A stretch of 64,000 nucleotides of DNA from Planctomycetota bacterium (GTDB lineage Bacteria > Planctomycetota > UBA1135 > GCA-002686595). Each line of letters opens with the position of its first letter. The stretch's first letter is position 1. The position numbers and the translations under genes were made by a program. The DNA lies in contig JADHOC010000022.1 in NCBI GenBank assembly GCA_016779205.1, positions 1 through 64,000 of the forward strand, written 5' to 3'. The notes below the pieces were generated by a model, which was not told where the DNA came from, ran no database searches, and worked only from the letters and a program-made list of their open reading frames with translations. Below are positions 8,009-17,369 of this stretch, piece by piece.

Positions 8009-8296
8009 ATGGACCACCAGCCCCCGACGGTCGAGCTCCTCGAGGCTCGCCACAGCTTCCCCTGCCCGTTCACCTTCAAGGTGATCGGCGCCACGGGGAC
8101 CGACCTGCCGTCGCGCGCCAGCGCCTGCGTCCAGGGCAGCCTCGGGCTCGACAGCCCTCCCCCGTCGAGCGTGAAGACGGCCTCGGGCGGGCGGCACGAA
8201 TCGGTGACCCTCGAGCCTGTCTGTCCCGACGCCCAGTCGGTCATCGACATCTACGCCGCCCTGCGAAAGCTCGAGGGCGTCATGTTCCTCTTCTGA
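8009..8296 (+). CDS. DUF493 (YbeD-like) small protein
   Basis: A 95-residue cytosolic protein with the ACT-like DUF493/UPF0250 pattern: LLEARHSFPCPFTFKVIG at the start, then PSSVKTASGGRHESVTLEPVC and a C-terminal helix SVIDIYAALRKLEGV. The E. coli homologue YbeD sits near lipB and has an ACT-like fold without an assigned activity. The ATG at 8009 follows the sequence ACAATAGGGGC with an AG-rich segment very close to the start. It is convergent with the sulfatase gene, 24 bases apart, and has no obvious partner. Confidence 0.75.
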   Translation: MDHQPPTVELLEARHSFPCPFTFKVIGATGTDLPSRASACVQGSLGLDSPPPSSVKTASGGRHESVTLEPVCPDAQSVIDIYAALRKLEGVMFLF

Positions 8297-8320
8297 GGGG
8301 GCCAGCTGCCCCGGCGGCGG

Positions 8321-10084
8321 TCAGTAGGGCCAGCGGCGGACCCCGACCCGGGCCGCCCACGCCTGCCAGCGGGACGCCATCCTGGCGACGCGCTCGGGCT
8401 GCTCCGCAGAGAGGTCCTGGAGCTCGGTGCGGTCAGACCACATGTCGTAGAGCGCCCAGCGGACGGGCTGGTCCTTGCGGTAGGTGGAGACGATCTTGAA
8501 CCGACCGTCCCGCATGGCCAGGTTGCCGTGGTGCTCGAAGAAGAGCGGCCGCTGACGCTCGAGCTCGCCCCCGCGCAGGTGCGGCATGAGGTCGACCCCC
8601 TCCATCGGCTGCACCTCGGCGCCGCTGAACGACGAGGGATACGCCCCCTCCCCCGCCCCGAGGAACGTCGGCATCACGTCGATCAGGTGGGCCGGAGCGT
8701 GCACGATCTCCCCCGCCCGCTGGGCGCCCAACCCCGCTGGCCAGTGGACGATGAAGGGCGTGCTGATCCCGCCCTCGAGCCCGTCGTGCTTGAACCCGCG
8801 GAACGGCGCGTTCGAGACGCTCGCCCAGCCCGGCCCGTAGGAGACGTAGCTGTCCTCCGGCCCTGCCATGACCGCCGGCCCGGTCCGCACCGGCCGACCG
8901 TCCCGCGTCTGCATCGGCGGCCAGATCTTCATCTGCAGCCCGTCCGGGCCCAGGGGCTCGTAGCTCACGCCGTCCAGGTCCTTCGCGTTCGACCGGAAGC
9001 CCATGTTCTCGGCGCACCCGCCGTTGTCCTGGAGGTAGACGAAGAGCGTGTTCTCCAGCTCCCCCCGCGCCTCCAGCGACTCCACGATGCCGGCGATCCC
9101 GCGGTCCATGCGGGTCACCATCGCCGCGTAGCACTCCATGTTCCGCGCCTCCCACTCCAGGTGCGCCATCCCCGCCCAGTCCCTCGCGAGCGGCGCCTGC
9201 TGCCACCGCTCCTCCAGCAGACCGAGCTCCACCGCCCGCGCCCTGCGGGCCGCCGCGACGGGCGCGAAGCCCTGGTCGTACGCCCCCCGGTACGCGGCGA
9301 TCTCCTCCTCTGGCGCGTGCATCGGCCAGTGCGCTGAGGTGTAGGCGACGTACAGGAAGAGCGGCGCCTCCGCGTGCTCCCCCTCGAAGTGGTCCTCGAT
9401 GAACCGGCAGGCGTTGTCGCTGATGGCGTCGCTGTAGTAGAAGCGCTCCGGCCGATACAGCGGGTCGTTCTCGGGGGTGATGTAGGTGTTCCCACGGCAC
9501 AGGGTGGTCGGGTCGTAGAAGCTCCCGGCCCCGGTGATCGTCCCGTAGAAGCGGTCGAAGCCGCGCTGGAGGGGCCAGTTGTGCTTGAGGCCGTCGGCCC
9601 GCACGTGCTTGGTCACGTGCCACTTGCCGGAGAGGTACGTCCGGTAGCCGCCGGCGCCGAGCGCCTCCGCCAGGGTCACGCACCGCCGGTTCAGGTCGCC
9701 CCGGTAGGCGTCGGTGCCGCGGTCCGAGGTCATCAGCCCGATCCCCGCCTGGTGGGAGTAGAGGCCGGTGAGCAGCGACGCCCGCGTGGGGCAGCACCGC
9801 GACGTGTTGTAGAACTGGGTCATGCGCACCCCGTTCGCCGCGAGGCGGTCGAGGGTCGGCGTCTTGATCTCGCCGCCGTAGCAGCCGATGTCGGTGAACC
9901 CCATGTCGTCCGCCATCACCAGGACGATGTTGGGGCGCCGGTCCGCTTCAGGCGCGGCGACCCCTCCAGGCCCGACCGAGGGGCTCGAAGCAGGCGCCGG
10001 CGCCGTGGAGGCCGGGGGGAAGGCGATCGTCCCCGCGCCCGCCGAGGCGGACGCGAGGACGAGGAGGAGCGCGGCGAGACCCAT
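8321..10084 (-). CDS. Secreted arylsulfatase (sulfatase family S1)
   Basis: A 587-residue sulfate-ester hydrolase, probably periplasmic or secreted. A signal peptide spans roughly residues 1-20, then a Pro/Ala linker. The N-terminal metal site is RPNIVLVMADDMGFTDIG (Asp59, Asp60). The modification motif is C97-C98-P99-T100-R101 followed by ASLLTG: Cys97 would become formylglycine by the aerobic-type maturation enzyme (family knowledge). Further sulfatase landmarks are GKWHV, FLYVAYTSAHWP, LFVYLQDNGG and FKHDGLEGGISTPFIVHWP. The length and layout fit arylsulfatase A-like enzymes. The natural substrate, such as a sulfated polysaccharide, cannot be read from the sequence. The downstream neighbour is convergent; fadJ ends 26 bases upstream. 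Confidence 0.93.
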   Translation of the reverse strand: MGLAALLLVLASASAGAGTIAFPPASTAPAPASSPSVGPGGVAAPEADRRPNIVLVMADDMGFTDIGCYGGEIKTPTLDRLAANGVRMTQFYNTSRCCPTRASLLTGLYSHQAGIGLMTSDRGTDAYRGDLNRRCVTLAEALGAGGYRTYLSGKWHVTKHVRADGLKHNWPLQRGFDRFYGTITGAGSFYDPTTLCRGNTYITPENDPLYRPERFYYSDAISDNACRFIEDHFEGEHAEAPLFLYVAYTSAHWPMHAPEEEIAAYRGAYDQGFAPVAAARRARAVELGLLEERWQQAPLARDWAGMAHLEWEARNMECYAAMVTRMDRGIAGIVESLEARGELENTLFVYLQDNGGCAENMGFRSNAKDLDGVSYEPLGPDGLQMKIWPPMQTRDGRPVRTGPAVMAGPEDSYVSYGPGWASVSNAPFRGFKHDGLEGGISTPFIVHWPAGLGAQRAGEIVHAPAHLIDVMPTFLGAGEGAYPSSFSGAEVQPMEGVDLMPHLRGGELERQRPLFFEHHGNLAMRDGRFKIVSTYRKDQPVRWALYDMWSDRTELQDLSAEQPERVARMASRWQAWAARVGVRRWPY

Positions 10085-10110
10085 GCCGCCAGCCTAGCGG
10101 CTGGACCCGA

Positions 10111-12327
10111 TCAGGCGGGCGAGTCCTTGAGGCCGTGGAAGGTGCCCCCCTCCTCGGCCAGCCTCCTGAGGATGTCGGCGGGCTCGAAGCGCTGGGCGCC
10201 GTCGCCGCGCTCGGCCACGTCCGCCATGGCGCGGTGGGCGTCCATGCGCTCGCAGATGTTGGCGGCCCCCACGGAGTCCACGTACTTGAGCAGCCCCCCG
10301 CGGAAGGGAGCGAAGCCCGTGCCGAACACCGTGGCGAGGTCGAACTCGGCCGGGGTGGCCACCACCCGGTCCTCGAAGGCGCGGGCGCCCTCGCCGACCA
10401 TGGCGAGCACCACGCGCTCGACGATCTCCACGTCGCTCATGCGCATGGCCCGGCTGCTGGACTGGAACCCGGAGAGGTCCTCCATCAGCGTCGGCGCCCC
10501 CTTCTTGCCGCGCCCCTTCCGGCGGTGATCGTAGAAGCCGGTGCCCGACTTCTTGCCGAGGCGATCGGGGCTCATCATGCCCATCAGCGCGGCGGTGGGC
10601 GCCATGCGCTCGCCGTAGCCTTCGTGCAGCGACCTGGCCGCATGGGCGGCGATGTCGAGGCCGACCTCGTCCAGCAGCGTGAAGGGCCCCATGGGCATGC
10701 CGAAGCGGACGAGCAGGCGGTCGATGCGCAGGGGGCTGACGCCCTCCACGAAGAGCCGGACCGCCTCGTCCAGGTAGGGGCCCAGCAGACGGTTCACCAG
10801 GAACCCAGGCACGTCGCGCGTCACCACGGGCGTCTTCCCGAGGGCCACGGACAGGGCCGCGATCCGCGTCACCGTCTCGTCCGAGGTCTGCTCCCCACGC
10901 ACGATCTCCACCAGCGGCATCTTCTTGACCGGGTTGAAGAAGTGCATCCCGACCACCCGCTCGGGGTGGGCCACGGCCGCCTGCATGGCGGTCACGCTGA
11001 GCGAGGAGGTGTTGGTGCAGAGGACCGCGTCGTCGGCCATCTCGGCCGCGAGCTGGCCGAGCACCTTGTGCTTGACCTCCATGACCTCGGCGACAGCCTC
11101 CACGGCGACGTCCGCCGCTGCGATGGCGTGGATGCCGAGGGAGACCTCGAGCCGATCGATGGCCTGGTTGGCCTCGTGGGGCTGATAGCGGCGCCGCTTG
11201 CGCTTCCGCTCCACGTCCTTTCGGTGCGCGATCGTCGCCGCGTCGAGCGCCCCCTGGGAGAGGTCGGAGAGGCGCACGTGCAGGCCTCGCTCGGCGAGGA
11301 GGCTGGCGATCCCCGCCCCCATGACGCCGCCGCCCACGACGGCGGCCCCCCTCATCCTCGGCGGGGCGCTGCCGTCGGCGAACTGCGCCGCCTTCTTGGC
11401 CGCCTCGGACGCGAAGAAGATCGAGACCAGGTTCTTGCAGACCTTGCCGGTGACCAGGTCGACCGTGCCCTCCGCCTCGATCTTCGCCGCCTCCTGGCGG
11501 GTCTTGGTCGGCGCCTTCAGCACGATGTCCAGCGCCCGGTACGGCGCCGGGTAGTTCCCGTGGGCCTTGCGGTCGATCTGCTTGGTGGCCTGGTTCGCGA
11601 TCACGAAGCGGGCCAGCGGGTTGCGGTCCACCAGCCAGCTCTTCCAGCCGCGGCTCCGCCGCCGCAGCCGCTCGCGCCCCATGGCCAGGTCGCTGGCCAC
11701 GCGGACCAGGTACTCCTTCTTGGTCAGGCGGTCGACCATCCCGAGGCGCTTGGCCTTCTTCGCCGGGTAGAGGCGACCGGTGAGGATCGCGTCGAGCGCG
11801 ATCGGAACCCCGACCCTCTTGGGCAGGCGGTGCGAACCGCCCCACCCCGGGATGATGCCCAGCTGGGTCTCCGGGAGCCCGATGCGGGTCTTCTTGTCAT
11901 CGGTCGCGACGATGGCGTCGCAGGCCAGGCTGATCTCGAACGCGCCCCCGGGGACCGGCCCGCCCACGGCGGCGACCGTGCGCGCGCGCATGCCCTCCAG
12001 GCGGCCGAAGAGCTCGTGGACCATCATGACCGCGTCGCGCACGATCCCCGGGTCGGTGACCGTGGCGATCGCCTCGACGTCCGCGCCCGCGAGGAACTGG
12101 TCGGGCCTGCGGCCGGTGAGGACGATGCCCGTGATCGAGGCGTCGGCCTCGAGCTCCGTCAGCGCCGCGTCGATGTCCCGCAGCATCGGCGCGTCCAGCA
12201 CCGGGAAGCTGCGGTGCGGGGGGTCCATCACGAGGATGGCCAACCCCGGCTCGGGGCGCTCCACGCGGACGCACGTGCCCGGCTCGGGCGCGTTCTCGAT
12301 CCCGGGGAATCTGCTGATGTCCATCAT
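10111..12327 (-). CDS. fadJ: Fatty-acid oxidation complex alpha subunit (enoyl-CoA hydratase / 3-hydroxyacyl-CoA dehydrogenase)
   Basis: A 738-residue bifunctional enzyme for steps two and three of beta-oxidation. The N-terminal crotonase domain (about 20-190) has GRRPDQFLAGADV, the oxyanion segment GGPVPGGAFEISLACDA and catalytic-type glutamates in FEISLA and LPETQLGI. The NAD-binding domain begins near residue 330 with AAVVGGGVMGAGIA. The dehydrogenase has GMHFFNPVKKMPLVEIV with the catalytic His, and two C-terminal dimerisation repeats (GFLVNRLLGPYLDEA and the second half with GTGFAPFRGG). The start overlaps the stop of fadI by four bases (ATGA), so the two are translationally coupled, beta gene first. 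FadB and FadJ cannot be separated with certainty; the fadI partner favours FadJ. Confidence 0.92.
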   Translation of the reverse strand: MMDISRFPGIENAPEPGTCVRVERPEPGLAILVMDPPHRSFPVLDAPMLRDIDAALTELEADASITGIVLTGRRPDQFLAGADVEAIATVTDPGIVRDAVMMVHELFGRLEGMRARTVAAVGGPVPGGAFEISLACDAIVATDDKKTRIGLPETQLGIIPGWGGSHRLPKRVGVPIALDAILTGRLYPAKKAKRLGMVDRLTKKEYLVRVASDLAMGRERLRRRSRGWKSWLVDRNPLARFVIANQATKQIDRKAHGNYPAPYRALDIVLKAPTKTRQEAAKIEAEGTVDLVTGKVCKNLVSIFFASEAAKKAAQFADGSAPPRMRGAAVVGGGVMGAGIASLLAERGLHVRLSDLSQGALDAATIAHRKDVERKRKRRRYQPHEANQAIDRLEVSLGIHAIAAADVAVEAVAEVMEVKHKVLGQLAAEMADDAVLCTNTSSLSVTAMQAAVAHPERVVGMHFFNPVKKMPLVEIVRGEQTSDETVTRIAALSVALGKTPVVTRDVPGFLVNRLLGPYLDEAVRLFVEGVSPLRIDRLLVRFGMPMGPFTLLDEVGLDIAAHAARSLHEGYGERMAPTAALMGMMSPDRLGKKSGTGFYDHRRKGRGKKGAPTLMEDLSGFQSSSRAMRMSDVEIVERVVLAMVGEGARAFEDRVVATPAEFDLATVFGTGFAPFRGGLLKYVDSVGAANICERMDAHRAMADVAERGDGAQRFEPADILRRLAEEGGTFHGLKDSPA

Positions 12328-13646
12328 GAGGAGATCCTCTCGAGGAGGACGGCGCCGCCCTGGCCGCCGCCGATGCAGAGGGTCGCGAGCGTGAGCTCGT
12401 GGTCCCCCACCTCGAGCTCGTGGGCGGCGGTGAGCAGGAGCCGGGCGCCGGTGGCGCCCACGGGGTGACCGAGGGCGATCGCGCCCCCGTTGATGTTGGT
12501 GCGGGTCAGGTCGAGCTCGCCCACGGCCCCGCTGCGCCCGAGGCGCCCCGAGCCGAACTCCGAGCTGCCGAAGGCCCGCTGGCAGGCGATGACCTGGGCG
12601 GCGAAGGCCTCGTTGAGCTCGACCGCCCCCACGTCGGAGAGGCTCACGCCGGCCTTATCCAGGGCCTGCGCCGTGGCGTACACGGGTCCGAGCCCCATGC
12701 GCTCGGGGTCGCACCCTGCCCAGGCCCAGGACTTGATCCGGGCGAGCGGCGAGAGCCCCAGCTCGCGGGCCCGCTCGCTGGTGGTCACGATCAAGGCCCC
12801 AGCGCCGTCCGTGATCCCGCAGGCGTTGCCCACGGTGACCACCCCGTCGGGCTTCTCGAAGTACGGACGGAGCTTCGCGAGCTTCGCCGGCGACTGCCCG
12901 TCGCGGATGCTGTCGTCGTGGATGAGCGAGCTGTCGCCCGCGCGAGCCCCCAGGGGCATGACCGGGAGGATCTCGCGATCGAAGCGGCCGGCGTCGCGGG
13001 CCTTGGCCGCGCGGTTGTGGCTCTGGGCCGCGTAGCCATCGCACTCCTCGCGGGTGATCCCGAAGTCCCTGGCGAGGAGCTCGGCGGTCTGCCCCATGAG
13101 CAGGTCACAGGTCGGGTCCGTCAGCCCCTCGAGCAGCGCGATGCGCGGCTTCAGGAAGGAGGGCCGGAACGACGCGAGCGCGGCCAGCCGCTGCCCCAGG
13201 GACCTCGCCCCCGCGAGCTTCGCGAACATCGCGGTCATCTTCTTGCTCACGATGAGCGGGTACTGACTCATCACCTCGACGCCCATGGTGAGGTAGAGGT
13301 CTCCCGAGCCCGCCTCGATCGCCTGGGCCGCGGTGGTGACCGCCTCGATCCCGGAGGCGCAGTTGCGGGCCACGGTGCGGGCGGGGACGTGGCGCGGGAC
13401 GCCGGCGCGGAGCGCGATGACCCGCGCGATGTTCGCCTGGTCGTGGGGCTGACCGACGCAGCCGACGATGACCTCGTCGATCTCGGCGGGGTCGAGGGAG
13501 GTGCGGGCGAGCAGCTCCCGGGCGACGAGCGCGCCCAGGTGCCCCGCGTCCTCGTTGCGGAAGCGGACGCCTGCGCGCGCCCATGGGCTGCGCAGGCCGG
13601 CGGCGAGGACGATGTCGGGCCCTTCGGCCTTCTGGACCTGGATCAT
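12324..13646 (-). CDS. fadI: Acetyl-CoA acyltransferase (3-ketoacyl-CoA thiolase)
   Basis: A 440-residue thiolase that cleaves 3-ketoacyl-CoA in the last step of beta-oxidation. Visible are the acyl-enzyme Cys96 in ARNCASGIEA, NEAFAAQVIACQ, the His of NGGAIALGHPVGATGARL, and the second active Cys in LATLCIGGGQGGAVLLE. The length of 430-440 and the long insertion around 130-180 fit the FadI (trifunctional beta-like) group better than FadA. It is the first gene of a two-gene operon with fadJ. It is transcribed divergently from the TetR gene across 322 bp containing inverted repeats, so control by that regulator is likely (inference). Confidence 0.92.
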   Translation of the reverse strand: MIQVQKAEGPDIVLAAGLRSPWARAGVRFRNEDAGHLGALVARELLARTSLDPAEIDEVIVGCVGQPHDQANIARVIALRAGVPRHVPARTVARNCASGIEAVTTAAQAIEAGSGDLYLTMGVEVMSQYPLIVSKKMTAMFAKLAGARSLGQRLAALASFRPSFLKPRIALLEGLTDPTCDLLMGQTAELLARDFGITREECDGYAAQSHNRAAKARDAGRFDREILPVMPLGARAGDSSLIHDDSIRDGQSPAKLAKLRPYFEKPDGVVTVGNACGITDGAGALIVTTSERARELGLSPLARIKSWAWAGCDPERMGLGPVYATAQALDKAGVSLSDVGAVELNEAFAAQVIACQRAFGSSEFGSGRLGRSGAVGELDLTRTNINGGAIALGHPVGATGARLLLTAAHELEVGDHELTLATLCIGGGQGGAVLLERISS

Positions 13647-13760
13647 GCGGTTCCGGTGCGGTCGGTGGCGGTGTCTCGTTCCGAGAAGAGAGCGGGCGAG
13701 CGGCGGACGTGAACGGCCGCCCAGGGCCCGCAGGGGCCCACCCAGGGTCCCTTCTCGGCC

Positions 13761-13790
13761 AGAAGCTGTCTTACAGTTTACGCTGTCAAC
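13761..13790. promoter_or_regulatory. Inverted repeats between fadI and tetR: candidate TetR operator
   Basis: In the 322-bp divergent region, a perfect inverted repeat CTGT-CTT-ACAG (13766-13776) is followed directly by an imperfect one, GTTTAC-GCT-GTCAAC (13776-13790, 5 of 6 pairs). The second resembles the GTTTAC/GTAAAC half-sites of many TetR-family operators. A further perfect repeat CTTCT-N5-AGAAG lies at 13751-13765. This patch is the only AT-rich part of the region. The remainder (13647-13750 and 13791-13968) shows nothing recognisable. Confidence 0.5.
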
Positions 13791-13968
13791 CTGGAATGCC
13801 GATGGATGCAGTGGAGTTCACGGCCCATCTGGCTTCCGCGGGGCCCCCCCCGCCGCCCGGCCCGTGCCCCATTCAGAGACTGAAGCGCCCGGGGCCCTGA
13901 CGGCACCGAGGCCGCCCACCCGGCCTGCAAGGGCCCCAGAAGACCGCAACGAGACGCCCGCCCTCCGC

Positions 13969-14580
13969 ATGTGCCCCTCCCGCCCCACCCGTGACCCGGC
14001 GACCCCGCTCCGGGAGGCCATCCTCCAGGAGGCGCGCACGCTCCTGGAGGGAGAGGGCTATGCCGCCCTGTCGACGCGGCGGATCGCCTCGGCGGTCGGG
14101 TGCACGGCGACCAGCATCTACCTCCACTTCAAGAGCAAGGACTCGCTGATCTACGCGCTGATCGACGAGGGCTTCGAGGAGCTCAACCGCCGGGTGGTCG
14201 AGGTCTCCAAGGGGGACGGGAACGCCCTCTCGCTCCTGCATGACGTCGCGCGGGCGTACGTGGACTTCGGGCTCGAGCGCCCCGAGTACTACGAGATCAT
14301 GTTCATGCTGCGCGCCGAGCAGATGGAGCGGTACCCCGTGGACGCCTATCGGCGCGCCCGCCGGAGCCTCGACGTCTTCGCCGAGCTGACCGCGCTCCCC
14401 GCCCAGGAGGCGGCCCGCCGCGGCGCCATCGTCTGGTCCACCCTGCACGGCCTCGTCTCGCTGCTCATCGCCCAGCGCATCGACATCAGCCTCGACCGCG
14501 AGGCGCTCATCGAGGACTCGATCCACTCCGCGTGCCTCGGCGCCTTCGCCGCGCTCCCCTCCGGAGCCAACTCCGCCTGA
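13969..14580 (+). CDS. TetR/AcrR-family transcriptional regulator
   Basis: A 203-residue regulator. The N-terminal helix-turn-helix is clear: AILQEARTLLEGEGYAALSTRRIASAVGCTATSIYLHFKSKDSLIYALIDEGFEEL is broken here into its elements, with the recognition helix at about residues 42-50 (CTATSIYLHF). The C-terminal ligand domain has LHDVARAYVDFGLERPEYYEIMF and a dimerisation helix WSTLHGLVSLL. The ATG at 13969 is chosen because upstream codons in the same frame are unstructured Pro/Arg-rich sequence. Lying between fadIJ and fadE, it probably senses acyl-CoA and represses beta-oxidation genes, like FadR of Bacillus or PsrA (inference from context; the ligand is not readable). Confidence 0.88.
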   Translation: MCPSRPTRDPATPLREAILQEARTLLEGEGYAALSTRRIASAVGCTATSIYLHFKSKDSLIYALIDEGFEELNRRVVEVSKGDGNALSLLHDVARAYVDFGLERPEYYEIMFMLRAEQMERYPVDAYRRARRSLDVFAELTALPAQEAARRGAIVWSTLHGLVSLLIAQRIDISLDREALIEDSIHSACLGAFAALPSGANSA

Positions 14581-14657
14581 ACCACCGACGGCCACGGGGG
14601 ACCTGAGGGTCCACCAGGCCGCCGGCCACACCGCAAGCCACCGCCACCGCCGCCATC

Positions 14658-17207
14658 ATGAATGCCCCCTACGCCCTGATCGGATTCCTCCAAGCCGTGA
14701 GCCCCCTCTGGCTCCTGCTCGGCACGCTCGTCCTGGCCCTCGGGCTCGGGTTCGTCGCCGCGCCGCTCCTGGCCTGGACCGCCTTCGGCGGCGCCCTCGT
14801 CGTGGGGCTGCTGAGCTGGAACTGGTTCTTCGCCTACGCGGCGGTCATGACGGTCTTCAACGTCCCGGCGATCCGCCGCGTCCTCGTCTCCGGGCCGGTG
14901 ATGGCGGTCATGAAGGCCCTGAAGTTCCTGCCCGTGATCTCCGAGACGGAGCGGACCGCCCTGACCGCGGGCACGGTCTGGATCGACGGCGAGCTCTTCA
15001 GCGGTAAGCCCGACTGGAACAAGCTCGTCAAGGAGCCCTACCCCGACCTGACCGAGGAGGAGCGCGAGTTCCTCGACGGCCCCTGCGAGGAGGTCTGCCG
15101 CATGACCGACGACTGGGAGGTCTTCCAGACGCGCGACCTCCCCGAGCCGGTGTGGCAGTACCTCAAGGACGAGGGCTTCTTCGGCCTCATCATCCCCAAG
15201 GAGTACGGCGGCAAGGGCTTCTCGGCGTCCATGAACAGCGCCGTGGTGTCCAAGCTCTCCTCGCGCTCGGGGCCCCTCGGGATCACCGTCATGGTCCCCA
15301 ACTCCCTGGGCCCGGCCGAGCTCCTCACCCACTACGGCACCCAGGAGCAGAAGGACCACTACCTCCCGCGCCTGGCCAAGGGCATCGACATGCCCTGCTT
15401 CGCGCTCACCGAGCCGAACGCGGGCTCCGACGCCGGCGCCATGTCCTCCAGCGGTGAGGTCTTCGAGCGCGACGGCGAGCTGTGGGTGCGCCTCAACTGG
15501 CGCAAGCGCTACATCACCCTGGCCGCCATCTCCACGGTGCTCGGCCTCGCCTTCCGCCTGCGCGACCCGAACAACCACCTCGGCAAGGGAGAGGACGTGG
15601 GCATCACCTGCGCCCTGATCCCCTCCGACGCGGCCGGCGTGGTGCTTGGCAAGCGCCACGATCCGCTCGGCGTCCCGTTCTACAACTGCCCGACCGAGGG
15701 GCACGACGTCGAGGTCCGCCTGAACGAGGTCGTGATCGGCGGCGCCGAGGGCCTCGGCCAGGGCTGGAGGATGCTCATGGAGTGCCTCGCCGCCGGCCGC
15801 GGCATCTCGCTGCCCGCGTCGAGCACCGCGACCGTCAAGATGATGACGCGGCTCTCCGGCGCCTACGCCGCCGTCCGCAAGCAGTTCGGGATCGCCATCG
15901 GCAAGTTCGAGGGCATCGAGGAGGGCCTCGCTCGCATCGCGGGCAAGACCTACATCCTCGAGGCCGCCCGGCGCACCACCTGCGGGGGTCTCGACGACGG
16001 GGCCAAGCCGGCCGTGGTGACCGCCATGGCGAAGTACAACTTCACGGAGATCGCGCGTCAGACCCTCACGGACGCCATGGACATCCTGGGCGGCAAGGCC
16101 ATCTCCATGGGGCCGCGCAACCCCCTGGCCCACGCCTACATGGCCACGCCCATCAGCGTGACCGTGGAGGGCGCCAACATCCTGACCCGGACGCTGATCG
16201 TCTTCGGCCAGGGCGCCATCCGCTGCCACCCCTACGCATGGGACGAGGTGCAGGCCGTGGAGAAGGGCGACACCGCGGGGTTCGACCGCGCCTTCTTCGG
16301 GCACATCGGACACGTGGTCCGGAACGCCTCGCGGTCCGTCGTGCTGTCCATGACCCGCGGCGCCCTGGCGACCTCCCCGGTCACGGGGCCGGCCGCGGGC
16401 TACTACAAGAAGCTCTCCTGGGCCTCGGCGTCGTTCGCCACCATGGCCGACATGGCGATGGCCATGCTCGGGGGTGACCTGAAGCGCAAGGAGGCGCTCA
16501 CGGGCCGCTTCGCCGACGTGTTCTCCTGGCTCTACCTGGGGAACGCCGTGCTCCGCCGCTTCGAGGCGGAGGGCCGCCGCAAGGAGGACCTCCCCTACCT
16601 CCACTGGTCCATGCAGACCTGCCTGGCCGAGATCCAGAAGGGGTTCGACGGGATCTTCAGCAACTTCAACGTCCCGCTGCTGGGCTGGTTCTTCCGCGGC
16701 CCCATCGCCCTCTGGTCGCGCTTCAACGTGATGTCCACCGGGCCCAACGATCGCATGATGCAGCGGGTCGCCCGCGCCATGCAGAAGCCCGGCGAGCAGC
16801 GCGACCGTATGACCAGCGGGATGTACATCCCGACCGCGCTGGACGAATCCATGGGGCAGCTCGAGCACGCCCTCGTGCTCTGCACCGAGGCGGACGAGGT
16901 CCAGCGCCGGATCCGCGACGCCGTGAAGAAGAAGAAGATCACCAAGCGCGCGCCCGCCGCCATGGCCGACGACGCCCTGCGCCTCGGGGTCATCACCGCC
17001 TCGGAGCGGGAGCTCATCGACCGCGCCGGGGAGGCTCGCGCCGCCGTGGTCGAGGTGGACTCCTTCAGCCTCGAGGCCTACGCGGAACGCGCCCTGGAGC
17101 CGACGGTCCCCATGGGCCTGCGGCGCGTGGGCGACGACTCCAGGCCCGCGCCCGCGGAGCCGGCCCCAGCGGGAGGCACTTCGGGCGACGAGACCAGCGC
17201 CGCCTGA
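14658..17207 (+). CDS. fadE: Acyl-CoA dehydrogenase FadE
   Basis: An 849-residue flavoenzyme for the first step of beta-oxidation, of the large E. coli FadE type. Two hydrophobic segments at about 5-75 likely anchor it to the membrane. The dehydrogenase core follows: GFFGLIIPKEYGGKGFS, FALTEPNAGSDAGAM for the substrate and FAD loops, the segment around 290-330, and TVEGANILTRTLIVFGQGAIRCHPY, which carries the family's conserved Glu. The C-terminal 280 residues are the DUF1974 extension typical of FadE. It follows the TetR gene by 77 bp on the same strand, so the two may be cotranscribed. A strong terminator follows. Confidence 0.93.
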   Translation: MNAPYALIGFLQAVSPLWLLLGTLVLALGLGFVAAPLLAWTAFGGALVVGLLSWNWFFAYAAVMTVFNVPAIRRVLVSGPVMAVMKALKFLPVISETERTALTAGTVWIDGELFSGKPDWNKLVKEPYPDLTEEEREFLDGPCEEVCRMTDDWEVFQTRDLPEPVWQYLKDEGFFGLIIPKEYGGKGFSASMNSAVVSKLSSRSGPLGITVMVPNSLGPAELLTHYGTQEQKDHYLPRLAKGIDMPCFALTEPNAGSDAGAMSSSGEVFERDGELWVRLNWRKRYITLAAISTVLGLAFRLRDPNNHLGKGEDVGITCALIPSDAAGVVLGKRHDPLGVPFYNCPTEGHDVEVRLNEVVIGGAEGLGQGWRMLMECLAAGRGISLPASSTATVKMMTRLSGAYAAVRKQFGIAIGKFEGIEEGLARIAGKTYILEAARRTTCGGLDDGAKPAVVTAMAKYNFTEIARQTLTDAMDILGGKAISMGPRNPLAHAYMATPISVTVEGANILTRTLIVFGQGAIRCHPYAWDEVQAVEKGDTAGFDRAFFGHIGHVVRNASRSVVLSMTRGALATSPVTGPAAGYYKKLSWASASFATMADMAMAMLGGDLKRKEALTGRFADVFSWLYLGNAVLRRFEAEGRRKEDLPYLHWSMQTCLAEIQKGFDGIFSNFNVPLLGWFFRGPIALWSRFNVMSTGPNDRMMQRVARAMQKPGEQRDRMTSGMYIPTALDESMGQLEHALVLCTEADEVQRRIRDAVKKKKITKRAPAAMADDALRLGVITASERELIDRAGEARAAVVEVDSFSLEAYAERALEPTVPMGLRRVGDDSRPAPAEPAPAGGTSGDETSAA

Positions 17208-17242
17208 GGGAAGGCGTTTTCCCGACGGCACTGAGGTGCACT

Positions 17243-17278
17243 CACGCCCGGGTCGCTCGCGACCCGGGCGTGAATTTT
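17243..17278 (+). terminator. Rho-independent terminator after fadE
   Basis: Perfect 14-bp inverted repeat, 17243-17256 with 17259-17272 (CACGCCCGGGTCGC and its complement), followed by AATTTT. It starts 36 bases after the fadE stop. A textbook intrinsic terminator for the plus strand. Confidence 0.85.
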
Positions 17279-17369
17279 GCACAATGTGAGCCGCCCGCCG
17301 CCCCCCCCCCGCGGCGACGGCCTCCTCCATCCCCATCCGGATATGGCCCTCCCCCTGGGCTCCCCCCCC

